A DNA stretch of 64,000 bases from Polia nebulosa (lineage: Eukaryota > Arthropoda > Insecta > Lepidoptera > Noctuidae), in NCBI GenBank assembly GCA_951329385.1, contig OX589610.1, forward strand, positions 18,827,033 to 18,891,032, written 5' to 3'. Made by a program: the position numbers and the translations under genes. Positions within the stretch are counted from its first letter, which is position 1. Every line of letters begins with the position of its first letter. This document shows positions 33,141 through 46,300 of this stretch, piece after piece. A model generated the notes under the pieces. The model was not told where the DNA came from and did no database searches. It saw only the letters and a program-made list of their open reading frames with translations.

Positions 33141-35654
33141 AGCCAATATACGCATCGGTTGAGCGGCAACTTCTGAAGAGCTTAAGCTTCATATAAATTT
33201 ATATTATTGAGATGTTTCCTTTAGTAAACTTTTAGGGTGCCTGCTTTATAACATGTGCTGTGAAAAAACTGCAAGAGATACCTACTGAAAGCATCGTTAA
33301 TTAAAATATATTTGGAAATTTCAAACTTAGCATCAAACAATCCGGTCCACACACATAACAGCTTAATTTTCAGAAAACGGCAAAAAATTCTTCAAAGCAA
33401 ATGCTCAACCTCGTTACAACATTTTTCATAAATTCAATTAGCCAACCCATTTCTCATGCGTAGTCACATTATTTATAGCCTGGGTGGGTTATAAATATCC
33501 ATACATTCTGATGTTGAGACCACACGACAACCAGCTATGTCCTCGTTTCGTTGTTTCTTACTGAAATATAGCTGCTAATGAGGGCTAGTTCGTAATTCCA
33601 GTGATTTGTCGCGATGCCGTGCGACCGCGCGGTTTAACGCGCGATCGGACGCGCGATAGCACGGCACGCGACGTCTTGCCGGCGAAACGGCACGTAACTA
33701 CCCTAATTGTAGCTCAGACTTTGATTGTGCACGGAACTAATTCTTATTTGGTTTTTGTTGAGGATAAGTTTACGATGTGGGAAAACGAAAGAAGCTTAAG
33801 AAAACTATCTCAGCATCGTTTATAAATAAAAAAATATTTAACATCTTCTTTTTTCTAATTAGGGAAATAGGGATAATTTCACTTCACGTTTACCGCCTTC
33901 ACCTACTTATTATTTTAACAATTATTGAGTGTCGCTTAGACATGAATTATTATCACACAAAATAATAAACACAACAAAGTCCAGTTTACATCTCAGTCTC
34001 TATTGTTAAACCATAAAAATAAAAGAAAAAAACACTTAATCTAAACACAAACAGTGCGAGATTTAATTAACAGTAACCTTAACACTTGCGTCAATACTTT
34101 TATTGAATAGAATTCAATTTTATGCACTCCTGAACAAAGCCCCGAATCATTTCGCAATATCATTCACACTTAGCGAGCTTTACGACTGCCGAGCTTTTCA
34201 ATGCCGCTAATGCTTCAACAAACATGCAAAGATGTAAAGGGTACTGTGCAATGTATAGGGTCTTACACAAGAACTCATTTAGCTAAAGACAACATTGGTA
34301 GAAGCCCCTAATCTGTGCTAATGTTATAAAGGGAAGGGTGATTCGCTACGCTTCAACACGATTGCGCATTTTGTTAAAGTTAAGGCATAGGGACCAGTTG
34401 TAATGTGATTTTTTGCTGCTTTTTGGTTCATTTAATTGACATATTTTTTTGGGTGATTAATGTTTATAATCTCTTCCTTGATGATGAAATTCAAATGGGG
34501 TTACTTTCCTTAAAAAGCAGTGTTTAAAATTTCAACAAAATTTGTTGCTATATTGGCAGCCCTAAAGATTTTTTTTATTAAAACATACAATAAAATGAAA
34601 TCAGGCATTATTAAAATAAACTCAAAAACTATTCTCAATTTAATAGCATGTTACACTTGAACAGTAGGTATATTATACCTATATCGTCCTGTGCTACCAT
34701 TTGCCAGCAATAATAGTAGGTGGTTTCATGCAGAAGTCATGATAGCATTTTAAAGTGCACCACATAAACGTATTGTTCAATCGTTACATGTTATATAAGT
34801 AACAATTATTTCTAAACAGATAAAACGAAATGAATCTAAAACATGGTCATTCAATTATCAAGCGGTATATGCTCAGCATTATGCTATCAGTTATTACATC
34901 TGTTGCGTGCGGTCACAAACATACAACGTTGTGCTGACAGATCTTAATCTGTCATGCATGTGGAGTTGAACGCATGACAGAGGTTGGGCCAGACGGGATA
35001 ACTGTAATGGACAGGTTAATAGCAGGAAGGACGAGAAAGAGGTTTTTAATAACTTTTTATCTAATCTTTATCAAGGAACTTTGTCACAATTCTAACTATG
35101 TACTTACTTTTTTTAGAGCAAGAGGCGCACAAAAATCGTATTACAATGCAACGGCAAATAGAATTAGTAGTACCTACACTAATATTCTTTTCAGTTAGCC
35201 GTAAATGTAACAAAAAAAGAAAAACCACACAAAATCAATGTATGATCACCCCTACAAAAAAAAAACTACTAAAAACAAACATAAAACTATTACCTACAAC
35301 AAAGAGCCAATCACAACCCCCTTTTATAAAAAAGTGCGTAAAAAACCCTATTGCGTAGTGGTTTGGAAAATGACAGAATAACCCTGTATTGTGTCGCGCG
35401 GTTGCGATTGTGCTCGCGCGTTCGAGCGTCAGCACCTCGCCGCCCGGTGTGGCCGTGGGTTTATGATCCGGGAATCTATTGCGAAAATGCCGTGAATGAG
35501 AAATTTATTGAGCCTATAAATTGTGCGGTTCTTTTTGGTTTACGGTAATAGTTTTGGGATATGATCTTGGGCTACTGGATTCCTTTGACATCTTACTTCC
35601 TATCTTATAAAATCCTACTTCATATTTACATTGTTGTAAGTACATATACTAGAT
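33141..35654. other. No gene; two small GC-rich spots
   Basis: GC-rich spots at 33605-33690 (gcgaccgcgcggtttaacgc) and 35390-35465 (gcgcgttcgagcgtcagcac). No recognisable product in the frames present. Confidence 0.35.
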
Positions 35655-35790
35655 TACCTATACTATAAATATAAGTCTGCATGTTTGGATGTTTGTCTGA
35701 CACGTCAGCGGCTGTTTGGATCAAGATTAGACCATGTCCTGGATGACATAGGAATACTTTTTATCCCGGTAGTTGGTAAAAAGACATCTT
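35655..35790 (+). mobile_element. Helitron-like fragment
   Basis: Reads actataaatataagtctgca, gatgtttgtctgac, agaccatgtcctggatgaca and atactttttatcccgg, the same order as at 22314-22497. It lacks the CTAG terminus. Confidence 0.45.
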
Positions 35791-36337
35791 ACTGCAAGAA
35801 AACATATATGACTATATTTACATCAGTCCTTTTACGTGTTAAAATCGAGTATTCTTATATAGTCCCTCATATATTTTCATCAAGTTCCATCAAATGTCGA
35901 TGACCGACAATAAAAATCAGTTTTGCTTCACAAGTGTGTAATTTACACACACTTGTGCAAGTCAATGTACTGTAAAACATTATATTTGTCACACCCACAT
36001 GGCAAAGGGGACTATTTATACAGCCAACAATCATACTCGTCGAGTTTATTACACTTGCCATTAAAAATAAAGTTCTTTTTTCGTATATAGCAATCATGAG
36101 TAATTTCCATGAAATCATGGGATTATCCATTTTTATGAGGTTAAGTGAAATTTAAATAAATAGAATGTTTTTTTTTATGGTTAGAGCTTATAAAGGACCA
36201 CCCTGATAAAGCCTCCTGATTCCATTAAAATATTAAGGCACACTTGCACCATATATGACTGAATTCATTTAATGCTAAAGGTAATAAAACATCAGTCTCC
36301 AGCTAAAGAACAATGATTTAAATTCATTTAGCACTAA
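35791..36337. other. No gene; short palindrome
   Basis: At 35929-35958, cacaagtgtgtaa and ttacacacacttgtg form a hairpin. Otherwise AT-rich. Confidence 0.35.
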
Positions 36338-36491
36338 AGGCCTTATTTATAATCACAATGACCATGTGATTAGTTTAAACACTGATTAACAGTTTCCTAA
36401 ATCAAAATTTATATACCTAGAGAATTTGAATTTATAATCTGATAATCAGTATAACTAAGCATATGGTTAGCAAAGTTTACAAATAAGGCCA
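36338..36491. mobile_element. MITE, ggccttatttata family (copy 2)
   Basis: Ends aggccttatttataa and caaataaggcc, with TAA on both sides (36335-36337 and 36492-36494). 154 bp. Shares ccatgtgattagtttaaac with copy 1 at 11908-12067. Confidence 0.75.
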
Positions 36492-37370
36492 TAAATGCAT
36501 TTCATTATCTGTGGTAGAAGTGGGCCTAAGTTTTGACAACCTGTAGAAAAACGCGGGAAAAAAAAGAAAATGGCGGGTTCGTACTTCGTAGTCAGGTTCT
36601 TGGCAGAAAAATATATGTTAACGACATCTTCCATTGACCGGTAATAAATGAGGAGACATAAAAAGATGACAATCATAATGTAATATTAGTTTGTCAGTTC
36701 AATGTCCAATTATTTCACAACCCACGCAGCCATTCATCGTTTTGGTCAAGTAATTTATTCCTGTATTCAAAATGGTGGTTCTGAAAATACAGCACGTTAA
36801 CAGATTGTTCAGAAGTGTATCTTGCATTTACATCTTGTGATCTGTAAACTGCGCTATCTTAGTGAAATGATCGCAGCAAATGTTCTGGGGATGTTAGGGT
36901 TGACTCTTTCATCACAACTAATAAGTACCATAAAGAGATATATTACTATAGGTTGCTCCAAATAAACGTGCAATAACGGTCATTGACCCACCTACATTTA
37001 TTGACATTTTTAATTTGAAAAACGGAATTAATGACTCAAAGCTGTCCCGAATCAACATCTCTCGTGATCCTTAACATTATCTAATAATGAAAAACGATTT
37101 ATATTTAATTGTTCAGGTACCTACGAAGAGTTATTAGGGAAAGGTCAATGTACTTTATTGCAAATTTATCTGAACCACAGTATAGATCAGATCCAATTTC
37201 AAAAATTCTTTCAACAATAGAAAGTTATACCATTCCCGAGTGTCAAAGGATATTTTATGTGAGAAGTCTCTCTCTCCCGCCGCAATGAATCCCGACAGCA
37301 CAAAACGATTCAACTTTGTTGGATCCCGTACACCGCAACGAAATGAATCAGAAAAGAACAGTGAAAAAAT
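36492..37370. other. No gene; repeat scrap near 37190
   Basis: A segment at 37190-37260 resembles 31035-31135 (see there). Otherwise AT-rich. Confidence 0.35.
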
Positions 37371-37673
37371 GATCTATTTAGTCATCAAGTTTATCTTTCT
37401 ACCCAAGATAAACTTGATGACTAAATAGAAATCTTGTCGTTTACCTTCAGTTAATAGTTATGTATATGCCTGTTTTAAATACAGATTGATGCTAATTAAA
37501 CGGGCCCGTTTTATGCTGGAGTGATGTGCCAGAGATCCGAGATTCGCAGGGTTGATAGATTTGATGACGGGAAGAAAATATCTATGTTACTAATGAATGA
37601 GGTAGAAAAATGAACTGGAAGTTTTTCTGAAGGTAAACGACAAGATTTGTAACATCAAACTTGATGACGAATC
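37371..37673. mobile_element. Foldback element with secondary snap-back
   Basis: Outer arms: aaatcttgtcgtttacctt (from 37428) against aaggtaaacgacaagattt (to 37648), 22 nt perfect in full. Beyond these, catcaagttt (left) is inverted as aaacttgatg (right). The left arm itself contains a perfect 24-nt hairpin (37374-37397 and 37405-37428) with a 7-base loop. Confidence 0.7.
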
Positions 37674-37680
37674 AAAGGTG

Positions 37681-37867
37681 TCCATTACACGGTAGTATTT
37701 GCTGTCAGTTTAACCACAGTCAAGGTTGTGACTGACGGATAACCTATCGTCTAATACTGACTGATGGTTGCATGAGAAAATCTTGATACATTCTTTGATT
37801 TTTCCATCATGCAACCATCAGTCATGACTTTTGGAATTGAGTGACGCTTGCATGAGCGTTTAATGGA
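37681..37867. mobile_element. MITE with tccattacacg ends (copy 1)
   Basis: Starts tccattacacgg and ends cgtttaatgga. The internal inverted blocks tgactgatggttgcatgag and catgcaaccatcagtcatga frame the centre. 187 bp. A second copy in the opposite orientation lies at 52910-53101. Confidence 0.8.
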
Positions 37868-39885
37868 TGCCAAATGGATGCCAAAGAACAAAAGAATGTA
37901 ATGTGTGAAGAATGATATGTCTAATAAAAGGGAGTGACTACTGAGATGACGACTAACAGAGAATTATGGAAGAAGAAGACTTTATTTTGACCGTGTGACC
38001 GTGGTTATTTTTTTCTAAGCCATTCGGCAGTAGGAGCCCCGTCAAGCGGGATCTCCGTCGACCACCTCACTTTATTAAGGCGACTGGATACAAAACAATA
38101 CAGGGGCTCCGGGGGCTCCGTGGAGCACCTCCGTGGTCACTGTACACCGGCCCTATCCCCTCCCACCCCTATATTCGGGCGACCCATTTCTAAACCTTAC
38201 CCATTCTACGTTCCAAAATACCTACTAATACGGCTTAGGAAACAAACCCATACATTTTCTTCTTGGAACAAAATATTAGCTTTTACAAAGCATTTTTCTC
38301 CATCGCGTCCATACATCAAAGAACCGAAGCGTTATTATTACCACTACGAGCCGTCGTTTGTTAATGCTCCGGTAATAACAAATGTCACTGCGAGGACATT
38401 TTTCAGCTCCCGACTGAAACCGAAATGTAATTACAGTTTGTTAGCGTTGTTTTGTGTTGTTATTAATAGAGGTTTCGTTGTTTTATTGAGTGTTTACGAG
38501 AATTAAGGGGTATAAAGAGGGGTTTACTTTTTATTTAAAATGTGGAAAGATATCTGAAAAAAAGCAAATATTTGCGTTTAAGATAAACATGAAAGCTTCT
38601 TTTTAAAGTAAAAAAAGAAACGCAAAAAAAAACAAAATACGCAAATGTGCCTAAATGTTCTCTCCCTTTCTCTCTTCTCCTAACGGTACACACCCAATGC
38701 TGAGTAAAGTATAGGTCTTCTCCAATGCCTCATAGAAACGCGTACCTAAATATAACTAGGACACACAGGAAAACTAAAAAAATAACCAAAGTCCTAATCC
38801 AACTGATGTCCTTCGATTGTCACAGCACATAACTACAATCCAACTATACCATTCAAATCAAAAGAACCACATCATTCAAACCTATTTCACCGAACCAATT
38901 TATATGCGGCCAGTACATAAATAAACCTCGGAATCCAGAGCACAGACTATAAAACACGAGCGGCACTAATCACATCAAATGACAGATGATATCACCGCGT
39001 TCCACGACATCAGTTACCGAAGCACCTGTATCTACCGTCACAGGAGAGGTTCCTACTCCCCGCAGTGTACCAGATCGAACTTGTCAATGACGTATATAAA
39101 ATACAAGACGACTAGTAATGGAATGTGGTTTTACATAATACGGTCAAGCGGAACGACAGCAATTGTGCACCTGTTTCACGAAAGGAAAAACTTATTTGTT
39201 GATTGACGATGTCCATGTATATATAGACGGGTTATGTAGTCAAACTAAATCGAATAACGTTTGTAGTACATTAGTTACACCTAGTAGTTAGGTAATTTGA
39301 AAAACAACATTGTGTTTTGAAAACTGTCAATGACACCTCAAAATAGAGACCGTGATTTAAGAACTTGTTGTGAAATTGCGCAGCATCCGTGTGGCAACAT
39401 TGCTGAAATTAACCTTTTTGGCACAGCCACGAGGCACACGCTATGTTACTTTTTTTGAATTACTGTCAATTTTTATTTTCAATATCTACCCAAAAATTGC
39501 CGTTAACAGTTAACGAATTTTTAACATACCATCACAAGTCAGAACTATCTTACAAATACTATCTTTACTTCATTGGATAAAGAAATAGGTAGGTAAATCA
39601 CAGAAGTTCATTACTTAATTAGGCATCGGTTATAAGAAAACTCTGAAAGTAATTCTAAACTGTCAATAACCCTAAGACTTCAGACCAATAGCTACAACTT
39701 TATGCTTTATAGTTACGACCAGCAACTATTTGCATAGTAAACGCAAATATAGTTGCAGGCAATTGCTTACGACTAATTTAACGTACCGGCTCACAATTAT
39801 ATTACTAGTCCCTGAAATACTCATAATTTTACAGTTTTCTCATGGAAATGGAAAGAAAATTTAATATTACATGACAAAAGACACG
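37868..39885. other. No supported gene
   Basis: The 128-codon plus-strand frame at 38120-38506 has no recognisable domain and overlaps a GC-rich start (ggggctccgggggctccg at about 38102) that looks repeat-derived. The rest is AT-rich. Confidence 0.35.
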
Positions 39886-40450
39886 CTTTATTTACAACGC
39901 TCGCTAACCATATTAAGCATAGTTTAAATACTGACTAACTCATTCGAAATTCAGATCCTCTATAGATTTTGAGTTAAGGACCCGTTAAACAGTGTACCTA
40001 TATACTCGTACTAATTCCTGACTAGCTGATTCGAAATTCAAATCCTCCATAGATTTTGAGTTAAGGACCCGTTAAACAGTGTACCTATATACTAATTCCT
40101 GACTAGCTGATTCGAAATTCAAATCCTCCATAGATTTTGAATTAAGGACCTGTTAAACAGTGTACCTATATACTAATTCCTGACTAGCTGATTCAAAATT
40201 CAAATCCTCCATAGATAATTTTGAATTAAGGACCTGTTAAACAGTGTACCTATATACTAATTCCTGACTAGCTGATTCGAAATTCAAATCCTCCATAGAT
40301 TTTGAATTAAGGACCTATTAAACAGTGTGCCTATATACTAATTCCTGACTAGCTGATTCGAAATTCAAATCCTCCATAGATAATTTTGAATTAAGGACCT
40401 GTGAATCTGTGTTTAAAACTAATCACGTCCTTATTTTTTTATAATTACAG
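39886..40450. mobile_element. MITE of the ggccttatttata family carrying a tandem array (copy 3)
   Basis: The left end (ctttatttacaacgctcgct, aaccatattaagc) and right end (tttaaaactaatcacgtcc, then ttattt) match, in reverse complement, the ends of copies 1 and 2. In place of the short centre lies a tandem array (39931-40402). The termini are more diverged, and no TAA duplication was confirmed. Confidence 0.65.
39931..40402. repeat. Tandem array, unit about 82 bp
   Basis: Six units starting ctgactagctgattcgaaat at 39931, 40018, 40099, 40180, 40264 and 40345, with spacings of 87, 81, 81, 84 and 81. The last is partial. Two units share a taat insertion (ccatagataattttgaatt), suggesting duplication of unit pairs. 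Confidence 0.9.
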
Positions 40451-43039
40451 ATCAAACCAAAATTTAAAAGATAGAGGTTTTTGCTATGTTTGGGCAAACA
40501 ATAAAATAAAATGTTATTAGCTGAAGTACCGACGGGTCATGGCCATGACATAATCAGAAATGGCAGCGAATTGACATTTGACATTCTATTGTAATTTTTT
40601 ATAAAAAAATATGTAAATCAATTAGCATAGGTGTTTAACTATTCTTCATAAGATGATCTTTAAATCAAAAGCTTTTAAGACTACTTAGTTTTTATTATTA
40701 TTGGAAGCTTTATTTTATGAAACTTACAAAATACTCATCTCATAAAGTGCTGGTCTAGACAAGTATATTCAATGCGTAACATATTTGTCTGACCAGCACG
40801 TCAAAGTTGCGTGTTAAAATTTTACATCCATGGAAGTAATTTCAGTCTAAGCTCATTGTCTAAGTTAACTCAAAGCTCAAACAATATCCGTTTTCAAGTT
40901 AACTAAGTAAGGTAAGCAAACTGTCTTGTAATGGATTCCCACAATAAACCAAGTACGTACTTCATAACATTAGTATCTCCATGTTCTTAACAGCACGCGC
41001 ACCGTGCTACACATCGCAGTCAGGTGGACAAAAAGACAGTTTTTTGTGGCAACCGGTTGCAAGGTGGCGACAGTTGTCACGAAGCACGCTTGACAATCGT
41101 GGAACACAAGAAACTCGACGATACTCAGTTACGGAACAATTGTCACAAATACCGATCGTAAATGGATGTTTTATTAGACATTCTTGTTATAACGACACAG
41201 TAGCTGATCCATTCCGATGGTATTTTTATAACTCTCTTTACAAAACTTTGGTTTATTTTACTATATTACTTACCTTAATAACTATATACATAGCCACTTA
41301 AACAAAAATAAAACTTTTAACTAACTTTGGCTAAACATAATCTAAAGAATGGTGTCGAAAAATTCCTCCGCATCGCTGTCGACTAGTTATGTGCCTAAAA
41401 GACTGGTGGCGTTGCCACTTCAAATGGCAATGCTTATCATCTGTCTTTACAATATTAATAAAAAGAAGTTCAAACCTAATCAATTCTTTCACCTATATTT
41501 CGCCTTCTTCATGTCTAAATAATAGTGGTTGTCGATTAAACAAATTAATACTAAGAACGACACTTAAGAAAAATAACAGCCACATTAATAACTCGAACAG
41601 CACGACTTGTAAATAAAATTAATTTCCTTTCTTTAAAATAATTACCCACGATTATATAGCCCATTTTTACGTTACAAAAATCAGCTTATAGCCAACAATT
41701 AAGAGCGAAAAGAATAATTGGCTTGGAGAAATAATTCTACGTCATTTTGGTACACAACAATGACAACGCTCCTTAACTTTACTTTCCATTGTTACGTTTG
41801 GTTTCTCAAACATCCGTAATTTGTACAGTTCCACAAGTCAACACACACACTTAAATACGGCGTTAATTAAAGGGGTGCTCGTCTATAAGACAAGGGCAAC
41901 GGGTCTAAATCGAATCAATTTGTCTGCACAAAGGCTTTCAGTTGAAACGGGAGCAAACTCGCCCTTTAGCTGAAGTGACAGTTATGACGGGGCAGGGCGT
42001 GTCCGCGGCTGCGCCTTCTCTTCATTTGTCGAGCCATTTGCTCGCCGGAATGCGGTGTCATCAGCGGCGAACGGAGCGTGAAATGGAAAACGCCCCTGTG
42101 ACAACCCACCCCCCGCGCCAACCCTCCCCCTATCGCCCTTAACGTGCGCTAACGAAATTTCACTTTGTCGAGTGAATTTTGCCCGCTTTAACCCGCCAGT
42201 CGATCCACTATGCTCTTGATATGTTCAAATAGGCGAGCCCCAAGTTTACTGTTGATTGCTTTAGTTTTAGTTACAGCAAATAGACTGGAGTAATGGAGGA
42301 CGCTGTCTTGGTCGTTACCTCGGGAGGTAATTTTGTGAGTCGAGCTGGGAAAAGCTATTTTCATATTTAATTAAAATTGTGGGAGACTGGAAGCTGCTTT
42401 TTGTTTAGTGTAGCTTAGAAGGGTCTGGTAGTTTATTGTAGTAGTAGACTTTGTAGCTTTAAAGTTATCTGTAAAGCTTTTAGTTTTGATTTCGTGCCCT
42501 ATTACAAAAGAGCCGTGCAGTATATTTTTAGAAATAAAACGCCGATTGATTTTTTTGTTCCAGAGATATCTTTTACACAGTTCATCCTTTTATTTAAAAA
42601 AAAGAAAACTCAATAACAACAAATCAAACGCAAAGAAAAGACGCACTAATCTTGAAAAAACACAGCTAAAACAAACGCAATTTACAACAATTCTCTTCGC
42701 GGGGCCGACAAGTAATTGTAACAAATTACCGACGTGGGGCGCGCCTCTCAAGTCGATCCCGCGTTATCCGCTCAAATTGTCACCCTAATCCCGTAATCCT
42801 GGGATTCGCACTATTTGTTTGCTAAAGGGATCCCAGGACGCGGCGCTACAGACGTGACTTACATGTAATCATGTGGCCAGGACGATCAAATAAATGGAGC
42901 TATCTTTTAAACTGTTTGATTTTAGCGTAGAGCATTTTTCTCACTTTAAAACGAGTAACAGTAAATAATTAGTCTTACTTTTTCTTTTAGCCATCCTTAA
43001 AATACATTTTTTCTCATCATATTAAGCTTGTATGTACTC
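40451..43039. other. No supported gene; regulatory-looking patches
   Basis: A small inverted pair, gtgctggtc and gaccagcac (40748-40799), suggests a short foldback. Plus-strand frames at 40981-41301 and 41389-41616 are unrecognised. 41990-42130 is GC-rich. Two TAATCC motifs lie at 42786-42799 beside a GC-rich stretch. Confidence 0.35.
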
Positions 43040-43379
43040 GTATGTATGTATGTCGGGCTGGTTTCCGCAACTCCACGCTCAAGGCGCGTATTTTGCGTAC
43101 AGGTACAGCATTGTCATTCGATCCACCCCAGCTCCTCGAGGAAGGCCAGCAGCGCCCTGGTGTTACTGCCTATCTCGCTTAGGTTACCTGGGTGTCTGAT
43201 CCATATTAAGCTTAAAACATTGCCAATATTGGAACACAAACCTTCTCTCTGTAAGAGGGAATGAGCCATAATTAACCACGCGGGCCGAGTGCAGATTGGT
43301 AAATTTTGCATGGCTTCCAATTCTTTTTGATGTAGCAATTGGATGCTGGTTTCCTCACGATGTTTTTCTTCACACTTTT
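43040..43379 (-). repeat. Retroelement fragment (SINE-like tail plus possible LINE end)
   Basis: The minus strand near 43350 reads acatcgtgaggaaacc, then about 43260 cggcccgcgtggttaattat and ctcattccctctt, as in common moth SINEs. Further on, the minus frame reads LSLIWIRHPGNLSEIGSNTR and LLAFLEELGWIE before a stop, resembling the last residues of a LINE protein. The match is weak. Confidence 0.45.
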
Positions 43380-46300
43380 CAGTTTTAATTTACCTTAAGG
43401 CGCGGTTATATGACTTTTAATGGTTTTTAATTGAACATCACGTCTAAACAGCTAGTCTTATTTCTTTGAAAAAAAATTGTTACAGTTGACAATTTCCGTC
43501 GTAATTAGATCTCAGAATATTTGAAATTATATTTTTATAACATAGTGTAAATAATTTGTAAAGTTATGTCTATCGCGGATAAAAAATTGAGAATCACGCA
43601 AAAACTATAAAGCGTATTTTTATGAAACCTTCACCATTTTACAGATCATTTAATTATTTACAATTTAGTCTAAGTGTTTCAGTTTAATACCTGTTGTTGT
43701 ATGTGTAATAAATTAATAATGCGTCTAATTTCGGACAGCGCTCCTTGATGGGCGAGTCCTTTTACTGGGTGGACGTACAACGCATTACGTGAGCTCAGCA
43801 CAGACCACGCAAGCTAACCACTCAAGGTCATTAGCAGTTAATAGTGCCTTAAATTCAAAGGAAAGAGGATTCAATCTACACATACTTACATGTCCTGTGA
43901 ACATGGCTTCACAGAAAAGAACATTAATCTCACAATACGTTGTGCCTAAGAGAAAACTTTATTTACAGCACCCCTGACCTAACAGTCGTCAGAACACGAG
44001 ACACCAAGTCTAGTGCCTCCACAAACAAAACATGCTCACCTACATTGATCCTCCGAACGTTGCTAAGGGACAATCGATTATCAATTTGTCAATAGTCGCT
44101 GACACAAATCGATTGGGCCCGATTGGACCAGCCCTGTTACTGGACTGGAATTGCTCGATTGACAAATGATTCCAAGCGAAGGGGTTCGCGTGTGTTGCCT
44201 GTAGTTGTCCTGTCGGGTTTAAATGCTCGTTTTAAAGCTGGTTGTATTGAGTTTACTACCAAGTAGATGATAGTATTGTATTTGGTGCATGATTTGTAGA
44301 AGTTTTGATATTTTATTTGAATAAATCTTGAAATGTCTCGTTCATTTGCTATAATCGTACCATAACGTTGCCTTTTCTAGTTACCACTTACTTAGGTGTA
44401 GCTACTAATAATTGTATTGATACCAAGAGCAAATCAGAAAAACCCAGAACAAAATCTGAAAATAAACTATTGAACAATATGACTGAGATCAGTCACAATA
44501 ACTAACAGATTCCGCGGAAAACTGACTTATATCCGTACCATAGTGTTGTGCCATCCCACCGGGACTGGCAATAAATCCTGGGACCAAATAAATCTAATTC
44601 GTCGTCGACGTTTAAATTGTTGGGCAACAATCGTTCCTGTTTCCCGTATAACGTTGCGGGGAATAGGCGCCATTTGTTTTATTCACAGACTCGTTATTTG
44701 CGGGATTATTTGTGGCGAATTTGGGTAAATTGAAATTTAGGAATCAGGTGGGGACGATTTATGGAGGCCTTGTAGCGGATATCGACTATAGCCCGATTTA
44801 AAAAACTTGCGCATTCTAATTTTTCTCTATTTACCAAAAACCGTGGCTAACTGTGAGATTTATTCCACTACGTGGAGTCATTGGAAGTTCAACCTACCCA
44901 ATACCCATAGGGTACAACGACCACCAAACCAACGACCATCTGGCTCGAAAGCCTGACGCCCTACAACTTTTGTTGGTATAAATGGCACAAATCTAACCTG
45001 TCCAAGGCGAGGAGATGTCCACAAAGTGAAACCAATTTCTGTATGAATGATCAAAACCAACTACCGCTCGCTTCGCACGCTCTCGTATAGTATTGTTTCA
45101 TTTTTCATAATCACCACATATCATGTTGTGAAAAGTCGCAGGTCCTAGCTCACTTCGTTTTCATTACCCCCTTGAGCAAAAATCTGGATCCGCCACTGCC
45201 TGGAACTATGTAGCTATCTAGTTTCTACTGCCCATACTAAAATTTCAATCAATCTTGGACAGGAACCATTTATGCTTCTAATTACCATCTAACTATGTTT
45301 TCAATTAGTAATCCGTGTCTCAACAAAATTAGTACGACAAAAGTTATCTATATCCATTGCTATATCACCATTATGTCCACAGAAGACACTTCAGCTATGT
45401 GTAATGTGGCGATACGAAGACACACGTCGCCATGTGTCTCAATTAGTGATGCGCACTGCGACTAATGTGATTACTGGGGGACAAAATTGTTGCGACAAAA
45501 AATGTTTCTTGCACTTCAATTTGTACTTTTTAAAGGTTGATGAACTAAGGTAAAAAATCAAGGTGGATTTAAAAGTAATGGTTAAATACCATAAAGTTAT
45601 TTTGTTTTTATTAACAAACTTTTTGCAGTTCAGACACATTTGCTAAAATGTCAAAACAAAATGTCAATGTCAAAGAGGACCTCATACAAGCCACTTGAAC
45701 ATCCTTCATTCATCACATGAAAATGATGCCACACAAGTTATTTGTAACGAACATTTTTTTCCATTTTTAAACTAATTTCAGTACAAAAATGGCCTGATTT
45801 TTACGGAAAAAAAATGGAATTTCCATAAATATGTCAAACAAGCGTATTAAAGTGGAGAATTTCGAGTTTTAACCGATGAAATATCCAGATTTTGCCTACC
45901 CTCTGTTGGATTTACAGTTGTGAATTAAGATGTAAATATGTGTGTTGCGGCTGTAAAGTGTGACTAGTGTGTTTAACACATGGGTGTAAGGTTCAAAGTT
46001 GTGTCGTGGAGAGTTTCGTCAGTGTGTCTCTTCCGTGGTTTTTGTGTGAATGCAATGCCGCTAATATATCTGTCAGTGGGGTGTTTTGTTGTAGGTTTTA
46101 GTGTCGAACACATGGCAGTGATTTGTGAGGACCGCACACAAATATTCTGTTCATTATTGTTATTGGCCGCCGAAATGTTTGTAATACATTTTTAAAGTGT
46201 CACTTCATTTGAAACTCGTAAAACTATTAGGAGGAGATATTCTTTGTCAACGTTTGGGCCGTTATGAATTGCGGACCATTTGCCAGAAAATGTACGTTGT

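Noticed and set aside
38120..38506. 128-codon plus-strand open frame, the second longest in the window
   Set aside because: No recognisable domain, low-complexity and basic/aromatic composition, a start in repeat-like GC-rich sequence, and no supporting splice or promoter context.
39931..40402. Regularly spaced repeats that could suggest a CRISPR array
   Set aside because: The whole 82-bp unit is repeated with no unique spacers, it sits inside a MITE, and the genome is eukaryotic.
40981..41616. Two successive plus-strand frames of 106 and 75 codons, as if exons of one gene
   Set aside because: No homology recognised, no convincing splice pair between them, and composition close to background.
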